A stretch of DNA of 48,852 bases from the NCBI RefSeq assembly GCF_003324185.1, contig NZ_PXUP01000019.1, forward strand, positions 1-48,852, read 5' to 3'. How positions within the stretch are numbered: position 1 is the first letter of the stretch; each line of letters begins with the position of its first letter. The stretch is from Faecalibacterium prausnitzii. Lineage in GTDB: Bacteria; Bacillota; Clostridia; Oscillospirales; Ruminococcaceae. Below the pieces are notes generated by a model that saw nothing but the letters and a program-made list of their open reading frames with translations, was not told the DNA's origin and searched no databases. Below are positions 6,626-14,745 of the stretch, in pieces. Position numbers and translations under genes: made by a program.

Positions 6626-6961
6626 ATGGCAAGACCCAAGGGAAGCAAGAATAAGGCTCGTACTGTAAAGGCCAGCGTTGATTATGTAGCAGTCATTGCA
6701 GAAAAGGCCGCAAAAAAAGAGAAAATCGAATCTGAGGTTGCTACGTTGACTGCAAATCTCGATGATCTGAAGACGCAGCTGAAAGCCAAGAAAGCAGAAT
6801 TGAAAGCCGCCACCAAGGAACTTGCCAAAGCCGAAAACAAAAAAGCTGCCGCCGAAGCAAAAGCAGCAGAAGAAGCAAAGAAGGGCGAAGCAGAAGATGT
6901 GCTGAAGAAGCTGCTTGCCAGCGGTATGACGGCTGAAGAAATCCTTGCAAAGCTCCAGTAA
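6626..6961 (+). CDS. AT-hook plus coiled-coil protein (nucleoid-associated-like)
   Basis: A 111-aa, very basic protein. Residues 1-10, MARPKGSKNK, form an AT-hook-like minor-groove binding motif. Residues 30-95 are a long Lys/Glu/Ala-rich coiled coil with heptad spacing, and the end MTAEEILAKLQ is a short amphipathic helix. This combination suggests a DNA-bridging or H-NS/Lsr2-like accessory protein, but no named family is certain. GGGAGG precedes the ATG at 6626. Its stop overlaps the ATG of an 11-residue frame, and a terminator follows. Confidence 0.75.
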   Translation: MARPKGSKNKARTVKASVDYVAVIAEKAAKKEKIESEVATLTANLDDLKTQLKAKKAELKAATKELAKAENKKAAAEAKAAEEAKKGEAEDVLKKLLASGMTAEEILAKLQ

Positions 6962-6996
6962 TGCAATATGATGAACTGGACAAGCTGCTGAAGTAA
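6961..6996 (+). CDS. 11-residue coupled peptide
   Basis: The AT-hook gene ends in TAATG, whose ATG opens the frame MQYDELDKLLK before the terminator. The overlap permits translational re-initiation. It may be a real mini-peptide or the remnant of an older C-terminus. Confidence 0.25.
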   Translation: MQYDELDKLLK

Positions 6997-7000
6997 AGGA

Positions 7001-7045
7001 AGGGGCTGTTGCACAAGGATAAAACCGGTGTAACAGCCTCTTTTT
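7001..7045 (+). terminator. Rho-independent terminator
   Basis: GGGCTGTTGCAC (7003-7014) pairs with GTGTAACAGCCT (7028-7039), followed by CTTTTT. It ends the AT-hook transcript. Confidence 0.8.
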
Positions 7046-7152
7046 CATTCATGCTGCAATTTTTTCAGCTTTTCAAACGTATCTAAATTAAAGTGGCATA
7101 TCATCTTCCTATTTCACAAATCCTTGCCGTTTTCAGACAGGAGGTTGCTTTT

Positions 7153-7941
7153 ATGAAAGTATCTGCCGACTATCGTATGCTCGCTCTCGATGCCCTGCGC
7201 GGAAAATGGAAAACTGCTGTTTTGACAGGTATTGCCGCCAGTGCGCTCGGTGCTACCATTGTGAGCAGTTCCAACAGTGCCGTATCCAATTCCAATCAGG
7301 CAAAGGACATCCATTTTGAACTGTTCTCCCAGCCCAACGGCGGTCGGCTGCTTGCTGTTCTGCTTGCCGGCATTGTTCTGTGGGCAGTCCTCCAACTGAT
7401 CGTGGGCGGTGCAGTTCAACTGGGATATGCTCATTTTAATCTGAACCTTGTAGATGGAAATGATGCTGCCATCTCGGACTTGTTCTCTCAGAAAGACCGT
7501 CTGTGGGATGGCTTCTGCATGAAATTCCTGCAGGGTCTGTACATCGCCCTCTGGTCGCTGCTGTTGGTGATTCCGGGAATCGTGAAAACATACAGCTATG
7601 CGATGACACCTTACATCATGTCCGAGCATCCTTCGCTGACCGCAAATGAAGCGATCACAGAATCCCGGCGGATCATGAATGGCAACAAATGGCGGCTGTT
7701 CTGTCTGGATTTCAGCTTCATTGGCTGGGAGCTGCTCTGTTCGGTGCCACTGTATGCCGAGGGTTTTCTGGTTCTCAAATATTTCACCGGTTCAGAGGCT
7801 CTGGCGATTTCTCTTGTTCTTCTGCTGACAATTCCATTGAGCATTGGCTTCTTTTTTGTACACCCCTATGAGGAAGCTGCATGGGCTACTTTCTACCGCG
7901 ATATTACCGCAGCACCTACCGAACCGGATGAAGCATATTGA
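7153..7941 (+). CDS. DUF975-family integral membrane protein
   Basis: A 262-aa protein with about five to six hydrophobic segments (for example near residues 22-40, 75-100, 135-155, 185-205 and 220-245). The family hallmarks are the N-terminal ALRGKWKTAV segment and the later ITESRRIMNGNKWRLFCLDF stretch typical of DUF975. Function unknown; these proteins resemble glycerophosphodiester-phosphodiesterase membrane domains. The ATG at 7153 is chosen because AGGAGG lies 8 nt upstream; an earlier in-frame ATG at 7093 has no such site. Its stop overlaps the next frame by 14 bp. It is probably an accessory gene, not part of transfer. Confidence 0.8.
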   Translation: MKVSADYRMLALDALRGKWKTAVLTGIAASALGATIVSSSNSAVSNSNQAKDIHFELFSQPNGGRLLAVLLAGIVLWAVLQLIVGGAVQLGYAHFNLNLVDGNDAAISDLFSQKDRLWDGFCMKFLQGLYIALWSLLLVIPGIVKTYSYAMTPYIMSEHPSLTANEAITESRRIMNGNKWRLFCLDFSFIGWELLCSVPLYAEGFLVLKYFTGSEALAISLVLLLTIPLSIGFFFVHPYEEAAWATFYRDITAAPTEPDEAY

Positions 7942-8275
7942 CTTTTATATTAAAATTATCGTTGTAGTTCCCTTCATCGGCTATGACTCTAAATGGCCGG
8001 ATCAGAGTAAACATAGATTGAAAAAGCTGATCCAAAACGCAAACGATTCTATTGTTATTTCACACTCTGCGGATGTTTCCAGTTATAAAAAAAGAAATTA
8101 TTATATGGTCGATCATGATATGGTCGATCATGCAGAGTACCTTATCGGTGTGTTTGATAATCAGAAAAAGCTGCGCTCAGGTACAGCACAGACAGTCAAC
8201 TATGCCTTGCATCAGGGAAAAGTAATCACTCTGATCCATCCAGACACTATGGAGATAACAGCCCCTGCGCCTTAA
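7928..8275 (+). pseudogene. SLOG/DUF1273-family protein lacking its N-terminus
   Basis: A 115-aa frame that matches only the C-terminal two thirds of SLOG-fold (DUF1273/YpsA-like) proteins: IIVVVPFIGYDSKW, then SSYKKRNYYMVDHDMVDHAEYLIGV and the closing GTAQTVNYALHQGKVITLIHP. The first strand and the glycine-rich nucleotide loop normally found about 60 residues earlier are missing. It starts inside the end of the DUF975 gene, so the 5' part seems to have been deleted in a join. Intact family members sense nucleotide-derived ligands. This copy is probably non-functional or a relict. Confidence 0.65.
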
Positions 8276-8568
8276 CAAATTCACAAAAATTTTTCATTAG
8301 CATTTCCAACAAAATATTTTCATTGAAGGGGTGCTGTGATATAATAAGATATAAAACTACGCTCAGAACAAATGGTGCCGCTATGAACAAATATATTGGA
8401 CAGCAATTTGCTGCTTTAAGATACGAAAAAAATATTTTGGTTGTTGAAGAAACTACATCTGCTGGTGGATGCGGCTCCTTCAACGCGGCTTCTTCATGTC
8501 CTGCGTCAGCCTGTCTTTATGACAGTGCGGCGTGGGGCTTTTTTATTGCCTGAAAGGAGTATGAGAAC
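8276..8568 (+). promoter_or_regulatory. Intergenic region before the cargo island; candidate promoter
   Basis: About 290 bp without a sure gene. TGATATAAT at 8338-8345 is an extended -10 box with a weak TTTTCA 17 bp upstream (8317-8322), the only promoter-like sequence I see before the island. Downstream, a 56-codon frame (8383-8553) opens MNKYIGQQFAALRYEKN and ends Cys-, Ser- and Ala-rich, but has no ribosome site. A GC-rich stretch ending in TTTTTT (8535-8544) may form a weak attenuator before the first island gene. Confidence 0.4.
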
Positions 8569-9684
8569 ATGAGTCTGAAATATACCTGCCCCAGCTGTGG
8601 AACCCCATTGGGTTATGAGGGATTGTGTTGGAAATGTAAGTGCGAGCAAGAACGGCAAGCTGCTCTGGCCTGGATGCCGGAACAAATTGTCGAAAAACAA
8701 AGAAACTTGATACAGAACATCCAGAGGCTGGCTGATATGGAGGACCCAGAGTTCGCCGACTTTTGGCAGCTGCTTGGCTACCATGATGCCATCACCCCGG
8801 AGATTCAGCGAGTGGCACTGGCCGCAGAGGTGTTCTGGCCCTGTGAGATCTATTATCATGCTCCCGCCGATGTGCGGGATGGTCTGATCCATGCGCTGTT
8901 GTCCGCAGAATATTTCAGCGCGGCCTCCAACCTGATGAGTTGCCTTGCTATGCAAGGAGATGACAAGGCAATGGAGACTCTGCTGGAGCTGGAGCGAAAT
9001 CCCCGGCCCTGGCGCAAGGGCCTCTATGTAGACCCATCCAGCTATGCGCAGATCGGAGGCTGGACCTTCGACAAGGAGGGCCAGAAAATCCAGCTCAACT
9101 TCGATACCTGCTATCCTATGGTCAAAGGAACCACCAGCGAGAAATCTCCCGTCCGCATTGGCCGGGCACGGGAGGACACATGCCCCCACTGTGGCGGACG
9201 CATGGTGGACATGCTGGTGCTGGATGGCCGGGATGAGCGGCTGAAATTTCTGGGGTTGGATGGTATTCTGACTGCCACCTGCTGCCCCAACTGTGTGGGA
9301 TTCTTGAAAGGTCCAGCCTTTAACAGTTTTACCCTGGATGGCGGCGTGGAAGTCTTTCCCTCCGAGTTCTTTGAAGGGGCGGAGAAAACGGATTGCTATG
9401 TCAGTCCCGAGGACTACAAGGCCCTCACGGAAAATCCCTTTGTGCTGGGCGAAGCGCCCGTGCCCCTGTTTTACGGTGCGGCCTGCCAGGATGTGAACAC
9501 GGTGGGTGGCTTTGCCAACTGGGTACAGGACGCGGAATATACGACCTGTCCTCACTGCGGTAAGCCCATGAAGTATCTGGCGCAGATTCAGTGGGATACG
9601 GTGTTTGACTGTGCGGAGGGCACGCTCTATGTGGAATTCTGTCCAGACTGCCAAATCATATCCATGCAGCATCAGCAGACCTGA
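8569..9684 (+). CDS. Multi-zinc-ribbon protein with DUF1963/YwqG-like end
   Basis: A 371-aa protein, first gene of the cargo island. It has an N-terminal zinc ribbon (CPSCGTPL with CWKCKC, residues 7-25), a helical middle, a second zinc ribbon (CPHCGGRM with CCPNC, about 205-243), and a C-terminal segment GGFANWVQDAEYTTCPHCGKPMKY that matches the closing part of DUF1963/YwqG proteins. DUF1963 occurs as an immunity-type domain in polymorphic-toxin loci. AAGGAG precedes the ATG. The exact family is a recall-level call; the zinc ribbons are directly visible. Confidence 0.75.
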   Translation: MSLKYTCPSCGTPLGYEGLCWKCKCEQERQAALAWMPEQIVEKQRNLIQNIQRLADMEDPEFADFWQLLGYHDAITPEIQRVALAAEVFWPCEIYYHAPADVRDGLIHALLSAEYFSAASNLMSCLAMQGDDKAMETLLELERNPRPWRKGLYVDPSSYAQIGGWTFDKEGQKIQLNFDTCYPMVKGTTSEKSPVRIGRAREDTCPHCGGRMVDMLVLDGRDERLKFLGLDGILTATCCPNCVGFLKGPAFNSFTLDGGVEVFPSEFFEGAEKTDCYVSPEDYKALTENPFVLGEAPVPLFYGAACQDVNTVGGFANWVQDAEYTTCPHCGKPMKYLAQIQWDTVFDCAEGTLYVEFCPDCQIISMQHQQT

Positions 9685-9700
9685 GAGGAGACGCTGCTAT

Positions 9701-9979
9701 ATGTGTGAGCACTACCGAAACATTCAAACATGGAGAAAATTTGATGCGCCCAAGGACTACCTGGCCTGTATTGCTTATATTCAGCAGTTGGTGGGACAAG
9801 GCCAATTTGAACTGATGGCAGAGGAGTCCACCTGCCCGCTGGAGGAGGTAAAGACTGAGGATGGATGGGCAGACGAAATTATGGCTCACATGATTCGGTG
9901 CAAGCACTGTGGTCAGATCTTCACCTGTGTGGTCAACACCTGGCGAGGCAGTGGACACTTCAAAAAAGGCAAGGGATAA
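9701..9979 (+). CDS. Small conserved protein, unknown
   Basis: A 92-aa protein starting MCEHYRNIQTWRKFDAP, with a CPL motif near residue 46 and a zinc-knuckle-like IRCKHCGQIFTCVVNTW at 66-82, closing in a Gly/Lys-rich tail. The start follows GAGGAG by 9 nt and lies 17 bp after the previous stop. The frame runs open further upstream within the preceding gene, but without a start signal. No family recognised. Composition and context fit the other small immunity-type proteins in the island. Confidence 0.7.
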   Translation: MCEHYRNIQTWRKFDAPKDYLACIAYIQQLVGQGQFELMAEESTCPLEEVKTEDGWADEIMAHMIRCKHCGQIFTCVVNTWRGSGHFKKGKG

Positions 9980-10000
9980 CACAGAAAAGGCGGTGAAACG

Positions 10001-10510
10001 ATGAATCGGACAGAAGAAATAGAGCTGCTGGAGCAACTCGAACAGTGGAATAGCAAGGACGAGTATTCCCAGTGCATCCAGGCCATCGAAGCTATCCCGG
10101 AACAGGAGCGGGGCTATTTGCTGACCGTCAAGCTGAGTCGGGCTTACAGCAATCTGGCGGTTCTGGGAGATCATGGAGTGCATGGGACCGACGGTGAAGT
10201 GGACGGGGATCTCATCCGACACGCCATTGATCTGCTGGAGTCCGTCCGCACCCAGGGAGAGAACGACCCTTACTGGAACTCCCGGATGGGCTATTCTTGC
10301 CTGATGGCATACCGCTCCGCAGCCACCGCCTATGAATACGCAAAATGCTGGCTGGCCCTGGCCCCGGATGCCCCAGCCGCTCAAAAGCTGGTTCGGGACT
10401 GCGAGGAATATCTGGAGGAGGAAAAAGCTCTGGAGCTGGATTTAAAAGAGCGGGAGGAAATCATCCGAAAGGAAACTCCCGATGATGTAAAAAAAGGGGG
10501 GTATCTGTAA
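10001..10510 (+). CDS. TPR protein homologous to a module of the giant protein
   Basis: A 169-aa helical TPR-like protein. Its sequence LEQLEQWNSKDEYSQCIQAI, then LSRAYSNLAVLGDHG and AIDLLESVRTQGENDP, aligns closely with residues about 805-940 of the 2,065-aa protein at 22203 (AQLEQWNAEDEYTRCIQAL, ARALENYAIIGDHD, AIEVLESVREEGQDK). So the same module exists once alone and once fused. TPR modules usually bind proteins. A GGCGGTGAAACG site precedes the ATG, and the next gene's ATG directly follows its stop. Confidence 0.8.
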   Translation: MNRTEEIELLEQLEQWNSKDEYSQCIQAIEAIPEQERGYLLTVKLSRAYSNLAVLGDHGVHGTDGEVDGDLIRHAIDLLESVRTQGENDPYWNSRMGYSCLMAYRSAATAYEYAKCWLALAPDAPAAQKLVRDCEEYLEEEKALELDLKEREEIIRKETPDDVKKGGYL

Positions 10511-10744
10511 ATGAACAGTGAACAGATCACAGCATTTTTGCAAGAGCATTGGTACATTGCCTCGGTGCTCATCGGGGCCGTGATTTTAATTGGGGCGATC
10601 CGCAACTGGAACTGGCTCTGCGACCCCACTGGTACGCGGGATGCTCATCGACACAGCAGAGGATACCGGCGTGTGGTTTTCTTTCTGCTGGGTGTCCTCC
10701 TGATTGTGGTGAGTATCTGGGGATTTGTGCTGAAGTTGAAATAG
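10511..10744 (+). CDS. Imm17-like two-helix membrane protein
   Basis: A 77-aa protein with two transmembrane helices (about residues 14-30 and 53-73) flanking a short basic loop. The segment AVILIGAIRNWNWLCDPTG followed by an Arg-rich loop is characteristic, as I recall it, of the Imm17 family of two-helix immunity proteins. It would sit in the cytoplasmic membrane and block a membrane-active or entering toxin. Its ATG abuts the preceding stop, with GGGGGG as ribosome site. Confidence 0.7.
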   Translation: MNSEQITAFLQEHWYIASVLIGAVILIGAIRNWNWLCDPTGTRDAHRHSRGYRRVVFFLLGVLLIVVSIWGFVLKLK

Positions 10745-10757
10745 GAGGAGCAATCCC

Positions 10758-10970
10758 ATGACCCAAGAAGAACAAATCCGACTCTATCGGCTGATGGAAA
10801 AACTCAACTGGTTTTTCCACCAAGAGATGCACTACCTGAATAGAGATATTGCGGAAAAGACCGCACGGGAGTGTTACCCGGAGATTCGGGATTTTACATA
10901 CGATATTTTGTGGAACGACCTGCCCAGAGAGGTGCAGGGACAACTTATGAACGAGGATGAGACGCTATGA
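10758..10970 (+). CDS. Small acidic protein, unknown
   Basis: A 70-aa, mostly helical protein starting MTQEEQIRLYRLMEKLNWFF, with CYPEIRDFTYDILW and DLPREVQ near its end. TAGGAGGAG precedes the ATG by 7 nt. Its stop overlaps the next start in an ATGA. No family name recalled. It is similar in size and style to small immunity-type proteins of polyimmunity loci. Confidence 0.7.
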   Translation: MTQEEQIRLYRLMEKLNWFFHQEMHYLNRDIAEKTARECYPEIRDFTYDILWNDLPREVQGQLMNEDETL

Positions 10971-12124
10971 ATACTACGATGACTTTAGAACAACTGCCTC
11001 CCAAGGGTGTAAAGCGAGAACAGGCCATTTTGGCGCTGGGCAAAGAGGAAGCAAACGGCGAACTGTTTCTCCAGCTTGTGAATACAGAAAAGGGCAAGTG
11101 CAAAACGGCTGCTCAAAAGGCTTTGGCGCAGCTGGAGTATGCCCCTGCTGCCCCACTGTGGGCCAAGCTGGTCAAGGGCAAATGGATGGGCAGCCATATC
11201 ATGTCGGATGCCTGCTCGGATTGTGTATCGGAGCAGATTGCCCCAGTCATCCTGAAAACCCTCTCCCTGCTGTTGGATGAGGCGGATACAAAACCGCTGG
11301 AAGAGGGACAGGTGGAACAGATGAATTTCTGTTTTCATTTGATGCTGGGCAAAGCCTCCCCCAAGATGTTGGAGGTGTACCGTTTTCTGGCGGAAAATGC
11401 GGAACGGATCGGCCATCTCAAGCACACCCCCTTTTATGATGGTGACAAATGCACTACATGGCACATTTCCCAAGGACTGGGGCTCTATAAAGTAAAGCCA
11501 AAGGAAATGGAGAAGATTCCGGCTTTGATTCTGACCGCCTCCTTGATTCGAAACCCGGATACACGACTACAAGCACTGGCCGATGAACTATATGAACGCT
11601 ATGGCGGCAGTTGGCTGATTCCAGTCTTTATGAAAGCAATTATCACCCAGCCCAAGGAACAGGTGTATGAAACCTATTCGCTCCTGCTGGGAACTCCCAA
11701 AGAAATCTACCTGTTCAATGCTCTGGGGATGCTGGATTACCGCTGTTATCCGGAGGACTGGATCTATGAACGCCTGGGGCCTGATGGAATGACTGCGTTC
11801 ATCTTTTGGGGCCATGAACGCTACGGGTCCTATGACACGACCTTTATGTTTGAACGCTATGTGGAGCTGGATGAGCGGTGGCTTTTTGATCTGGCCAAAG
11901 ACCCTGAAGGTCGAAAGCCTACGGTGACTTGGCAAAGTTACAACCGGAGTGGTGTTCTGTACGAAAGCTACGACGAAATGTTCATCAGTTTGCTGCCCCG
12001 CAAGGTGGAAAACCCGGAACTGAAGCACATTCTACGGGACTACTTCCGCATCCGAAGCCAGAAAAAGAAGGTTGCCAAAAGCATCACCGTTTACCAGGAT
12101 GCCGCCGAGCGGTTTGGCGATTAA
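10967..12124 (+). CDS. HEAT-like helical-repeat protein
   Basis: A 385-aa, strongly helical protein with repeated helix pairs (for example around residues 45-70, 75-110, 120-150, 185-215), resembling HEAT-like armadillo arrays, and a C-terminal basic helix with RIRSQKKKVAKS. Known family not identified. It overlaps the previous gene by 4 bp. Helical-repeat proteins are common in toxin-immunity loci, where they bind the toxin; that role is inferred from the neighbours only. Confidence 0.7.
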   Translation: MNTTMTLEQLPPKGVKREQAILALGKEEANGELFLQLVNTEKGKCKTAAQKALAQLEYAPAAPLWAKLVKGKWMGSHIMSDACSDCVSEQIAPVILKTLSLLLDEADTKPLEEGQVEQMNFCFHLMLGKASPKMLEVYRFLAENAERIGHLKHTPFYDGDKCTTWHISQGLGLYKVKPKEMEKIPALILTASLIRNPDTRLQALADELYERYGGSWLIPVFMKAIITQPKEQVYETYSLLLGTPKEIYLFNALGMLDYRCYPEDWIYERLGPDGMTAFIFWGHERYGSYDTTFMFERYVELDERWLFDLAKDPEGRKPTVTWQSYNRSGVLYESYDEMFISLLPRKVENPELKHILRDYFRIRSQKKKVAKSITVYQDAAERFGD

Positions 12125-12144
12125 GCAGGAATGGAGCGACTGGC

Positions 12145-12486
12145 ATGATTGGAACAGATGAAAACCGGGCGGCGCTTCATGTGGAGGTCATCTTCTGGAG
12201 CGGCAAACGAAAAATACCACCCAGCCTGGTCAGTGGAAAGTATTGTCCCCATTTTGTGGTTATTGGAACTACGGAATATCTGGGTGTATGCTTTCTGGAC
12301 GGAACCGAGTGTACATTTGATACACCGGCCTTGGGAAATGCCCAGCCCCTCTATCCAGATACCATTGACTATGCTCCGCTGGAAAACAATGCGGAATTTT
12401 TAATCTATGAGGGAGCCAATGCCGTTGGCAAAGGCCGGGTGCTGGGCCGGACCGTTCCCTATCAAGTGAAACAACAACGAAAGTAG
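12145..12486 (+). CDS. Beta-rich protein, possibly EF-Tu-C-terminal-like barrel
   Basis: A 113-aa protein of alternating strands: VEVIFWSGKRKIPP, YCPHFVVIG, EYLGVCFLDG, AEFLIYEGANAVGKGRVLG. The pattern resembles the C-terminal beta-barrel of elongation factor Tu, as seen in small stand-alone proteins of immunity loci. The start ATG at 12145 follows a GGAG-containing stretch; the reading frame extends upstream inside the previous gene without a start signal. Assignment is tentative. Confidence 0.6.
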   Translation: MIGTDENRAALHVEVIFWSGKRKIPPSLVSGKYCPHFVVIGTTEYLGVCFLDGTECTFDTPALGNAQPLYPDTIDYAPLENNAEFLIYEGANAVGKGRVLGRTVPYQVKQQRK

Positions 12487-12493
12487 GTGCCTT

Positions 12494-13573
12494 ATGTACC
12501 AAATTGCATATATTGGCCGCTGGGAGACCCTCCCGGAAACGGCTGCCGCCATCTGTGACCATGACACGCCCAAGCTGGAGGCGCTGCTTCAAGGCGGTCT
12601 GGATTTAGATGTTCCCATCCAGCTCAGCGAATACATCAAGCTGATGCCATTGGAGATTGCGGTTTTTCGGAACGATGTGCCTATGATCCACTTCCTGCTG
12701 GAGCATGGAGCTGATTCCAGTCTGGCAGAGGAACAGCCCCTGCTGCTCACCGCCGCCCGCTGTTGTGGGCCGGAGGTGGTGGCGCTCTTTGCTGGACAGG
12801 CCGCAAAGCTCAGCTCGAAGCAGAAAGAGCGGGCCTTCCAGGAGGTGCGCTGGGGCAAGCGCCCGGAGAATATCCAGGTGCTGGAGCAAGCCGGGATTAC
12901 AGTGGAGAAGTTTGGCGGCGAGGCATTCCGGGCCGCTGTGTCCGAGGGCAATACCAAACTTGCCCGGCTGCTTCTGGAAAAAGGGGCAGACATCAATTAT
13001 CACAAGCCGGACATGGTGTTCCCTTACGCCTCCACCCCTGTCACCGAGGCCGCCCGCTCCAACAATTTCCCTATGGTGCGCTGGCTCATTGAGCAAGGAG
13101 CCGACATCACCATTGCTGACAAATACGGCGACCGGCCTTATACCGTGGCGGTGCAGAACAAAAATCAAGAGCTGGCCGACTACCTGAAAGCCCTGGAGCC
13201 GGAGGAATGGCACAACGAGCAGGAAAAGATCCGGCAGCTCATGCCCTACAAGCTGCCCGCCAAGCTGGTGGAATACTTGAAGACCGGCCCCCTGCGGCTG
13301 GAGTTCCCGGATCAGGAATGGGTGAAGTGGGCGGAGCTCTACTCCTTCATGGATGTGCAGGAGATGACCTGGAAACGGAAGAAGCTGCTCTCCCTGATGG
13401 TGCAGATGGACAACTACAGCGACTATCTGCTGCTGTGGAGCCCCAGGGACAAAAAGCTGTGGTATCTGGACATCGAGCATGAGGAATTCCACCCTCTGGC
13501 CAAATGGGATGACTTCATCGCAGATCCCGGCCGGTATCTGAACGGGATGATCGAGGGTGAGTTTGAGGAGTAA
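12494..13573 (+). CDS. Ankyrin-repeat protein with C-terminal immunity-type domain
   Basis: A 359-aa protein. Residues about 20-235 contain ankyrin repeats: MPLEIAVFRNDVPMIHFLLEHGAD, then FRAAVSEGNTKLARLLLEKGAD and TEAARSNNFPMVRWLIEQGAD (each the helix-turn-helix LL..GAD pattern). Residues about 245-359 form a separate domain with LVEYLKTGPLRLEF and WSPRDKKLWYLDIEHEEF, reminiscent of the SUKH (SMI1/KNR4) superfamily. Both domain types are established immunity modules. AAGTAGGTG precedes the ATG by 6 nt. Confidence 0.8.
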   Translation: MYQIAYIGRWETLPETAAAICDHDTPKLEALLQGGLDLDVPIQLSEYIKLMPLEIAVFRNDVPMIHFLLEHGADSSLAEEQPLLLTAARCCGPEVVALFAGQAAKLSSKQKERAFQEVRWGKRPENIQVLEQAGITVEKFGGEAFRAAVSEGNTKLARLLLEKGADINYHKPDMVFPYASTPVTEAARSNNFPMVRWLIEQGADITIADKYGDRPYTVAVQNKNQELADYLKALEPEEWHNEQEKIRQLMPYKLPAKLVEYLKTGPLRLEFPDQEWVKWAELYSFMDVQEMTWKRKKLLSLMVQMDNYSDYLLLWSPRDKKLWYLDIEHEEFHPLAKWDDFIADPGRYLNGMIEGEFEE

Positions 13574-13577
13574 AGCC

Positions 13578-14201
13578 ATGACATCAATAGACTTTCTGAA
13601 CAAGGTACATAAAAGCCTGGACTCGCAGGAATACAGCCTCTCTTATTCTCCGGCGAAGTCCAAGAATTATATGCTGTACTGCAACGGCAACTTCATCGGC
13701 GGCCTGTTCGATGAGGAGCTGTGCTTCGTCTACGCCGACAGCGTGAGTGAGCTGCTGGGGCAGCCGGAACCCGTCTACCGTGGCTACTCCAGTACCGCCC
13801 AGCACAGGATGCTGGTAATCCCGGAGGAACACTGGGCGAAGGCGCTGAAACTGCTCTATGCTGAGAAATTTGACTGGAGCCGTTTGGTGTACGACATCAC
13901 CTACACCAGCATCGGCGCGGCTGTAGTGGAGGACTTCTATGACGAGAATGTGGTATTCCTGCGCTTCTGCTTTGAAAAGGAACTGCTGAAAAAGAACCCT
14001 CTGGACCGGCAGGGCCGTATCCTGCGGATGGTCTATCTCAATCAGGACCTGACAGAAGCGGGCAAATATCTGTTCCCCAGACTGCTGCAAAAGTTCCTTG
14101 TTTTTACAGATCGCAAAGGAAAAACCAGTCTGGAAACCATGCTGCAACGGTGGTACACCGCTCTGGAGAAGGAGTACCGCAACCAGATAACAGGAGTATA
14201 A
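13578..14201 (+). CDS. TfoX-N-like protein
   Basis: A 207-aa protein. Its first half (FLNKVHKSLDSQEYSLSYSP, NYMLYCNGNFIGGLFDEELC, MLVIPEEH) follows the TfoX/Sxy N-terminal fold, including the Y-x-G-x-x-x-G-G turn. The second half is helical with a C-terminal LQRWYTALEKEY. The start at 13578 follows GAGGAG, which overlaps the end of the preceding gene. TfoX-N domains appear as stand-alone proteins in immunity arrays; competence regulation is unlikely here. Confidence 0.65.
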   Translation: MTSIDFLNKVHKSLDSQEYSLSYSPAKSKNYMLYCNGNFIGGLFDEELCFVYADSVSELLGQPEPVYRGYSSTAQHRMLVIPEEHWAKALKLLYAEKFDWSRLVYDITYTSIGAAVVEDFYDENVVFLRFCFEKELLKKNPLDRQGRILRMVYLNQDLTEAGKYLFPRLLQKFLVFTDRKGKTSLETMLQRWYTALEKEYRNQITGV

Positions 14202-14205
14202 CATT

Positions 14206-14709
14206 ATGAAGCTGAACTGTAAACGCATTGATTTTACATATACACCCGGCGAGGAAATCTTCAACTTTCCCGGGGAATCGGGACTACCCTTTATCTTCGA
14301 TGTAGAGGAAGAACTGACCGGCGATCCTGCTGCCATGGATGCGGTGGGAGAAATGCTGGATGAGGCGGAGAAATTGGCGGAGACGGCCAAAGCCGCCATC
14401 AAAGCAGCACTGGCGGACGAGGATAGCCGCTACCATAGCGTTGTGACATTTTTCATGGAGTTCCACCGGGACGATGTAGGCCCGGATATTGCGGCGGAAC
14501 TTTTTCCGGGAACCGACCCATCCAAGCTGTCCTTTGCCGAGATGGTGGACTTTTTGAAGCTCAAGCGGTTCGGCAGTCTGGTGGATGACGAGATGGATCA
14601 GCAAGTTTTCATTCTGGACCTGTCCTTCAATCCGGAGATTACTGACGAACTGATGGTGACCTACTTTGACTTGAACAAGGAGATTTTCTGTATCACCCAT
14701 GAGAGCTGA
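14206..14709 (+). CDS. DUF2004-family protein
   Basis: A 167-aa protein. The C-terminal half is a good DUF2004 match: FFMEFHRDDVGPDIAAELFPG, then FLKLKRFGSLVD and FNPEITDELMVTYFDLN. DUF2004 proteins are small cytoplasmic proteins repeatedly found in polymorphic-toxin immunity clusters; biochemical activity is unknown. AGGAG lies 9 nt before the ATG, 4 bp after the previous stop. Confidence 0.8.
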   Translation: MKLNCKRIDFTYTPGEEIFNFPGESGLPFIFDVEEELTGDPAAMDAVGEMLDEAEKLAETAKAAIKAALADEDSRYHSVVTFFMEFHRDDVGPDIAAELFPGTDPSKLSFAEMVDFLKLKRFGSLVDDEMDQQVFILDLSFNPEITDELMVTYFDLNKEIFCITHES

Positions 14710-14745
14710 GCGTGACTGACATACACGAGGAAAGGAGCAATCCCG

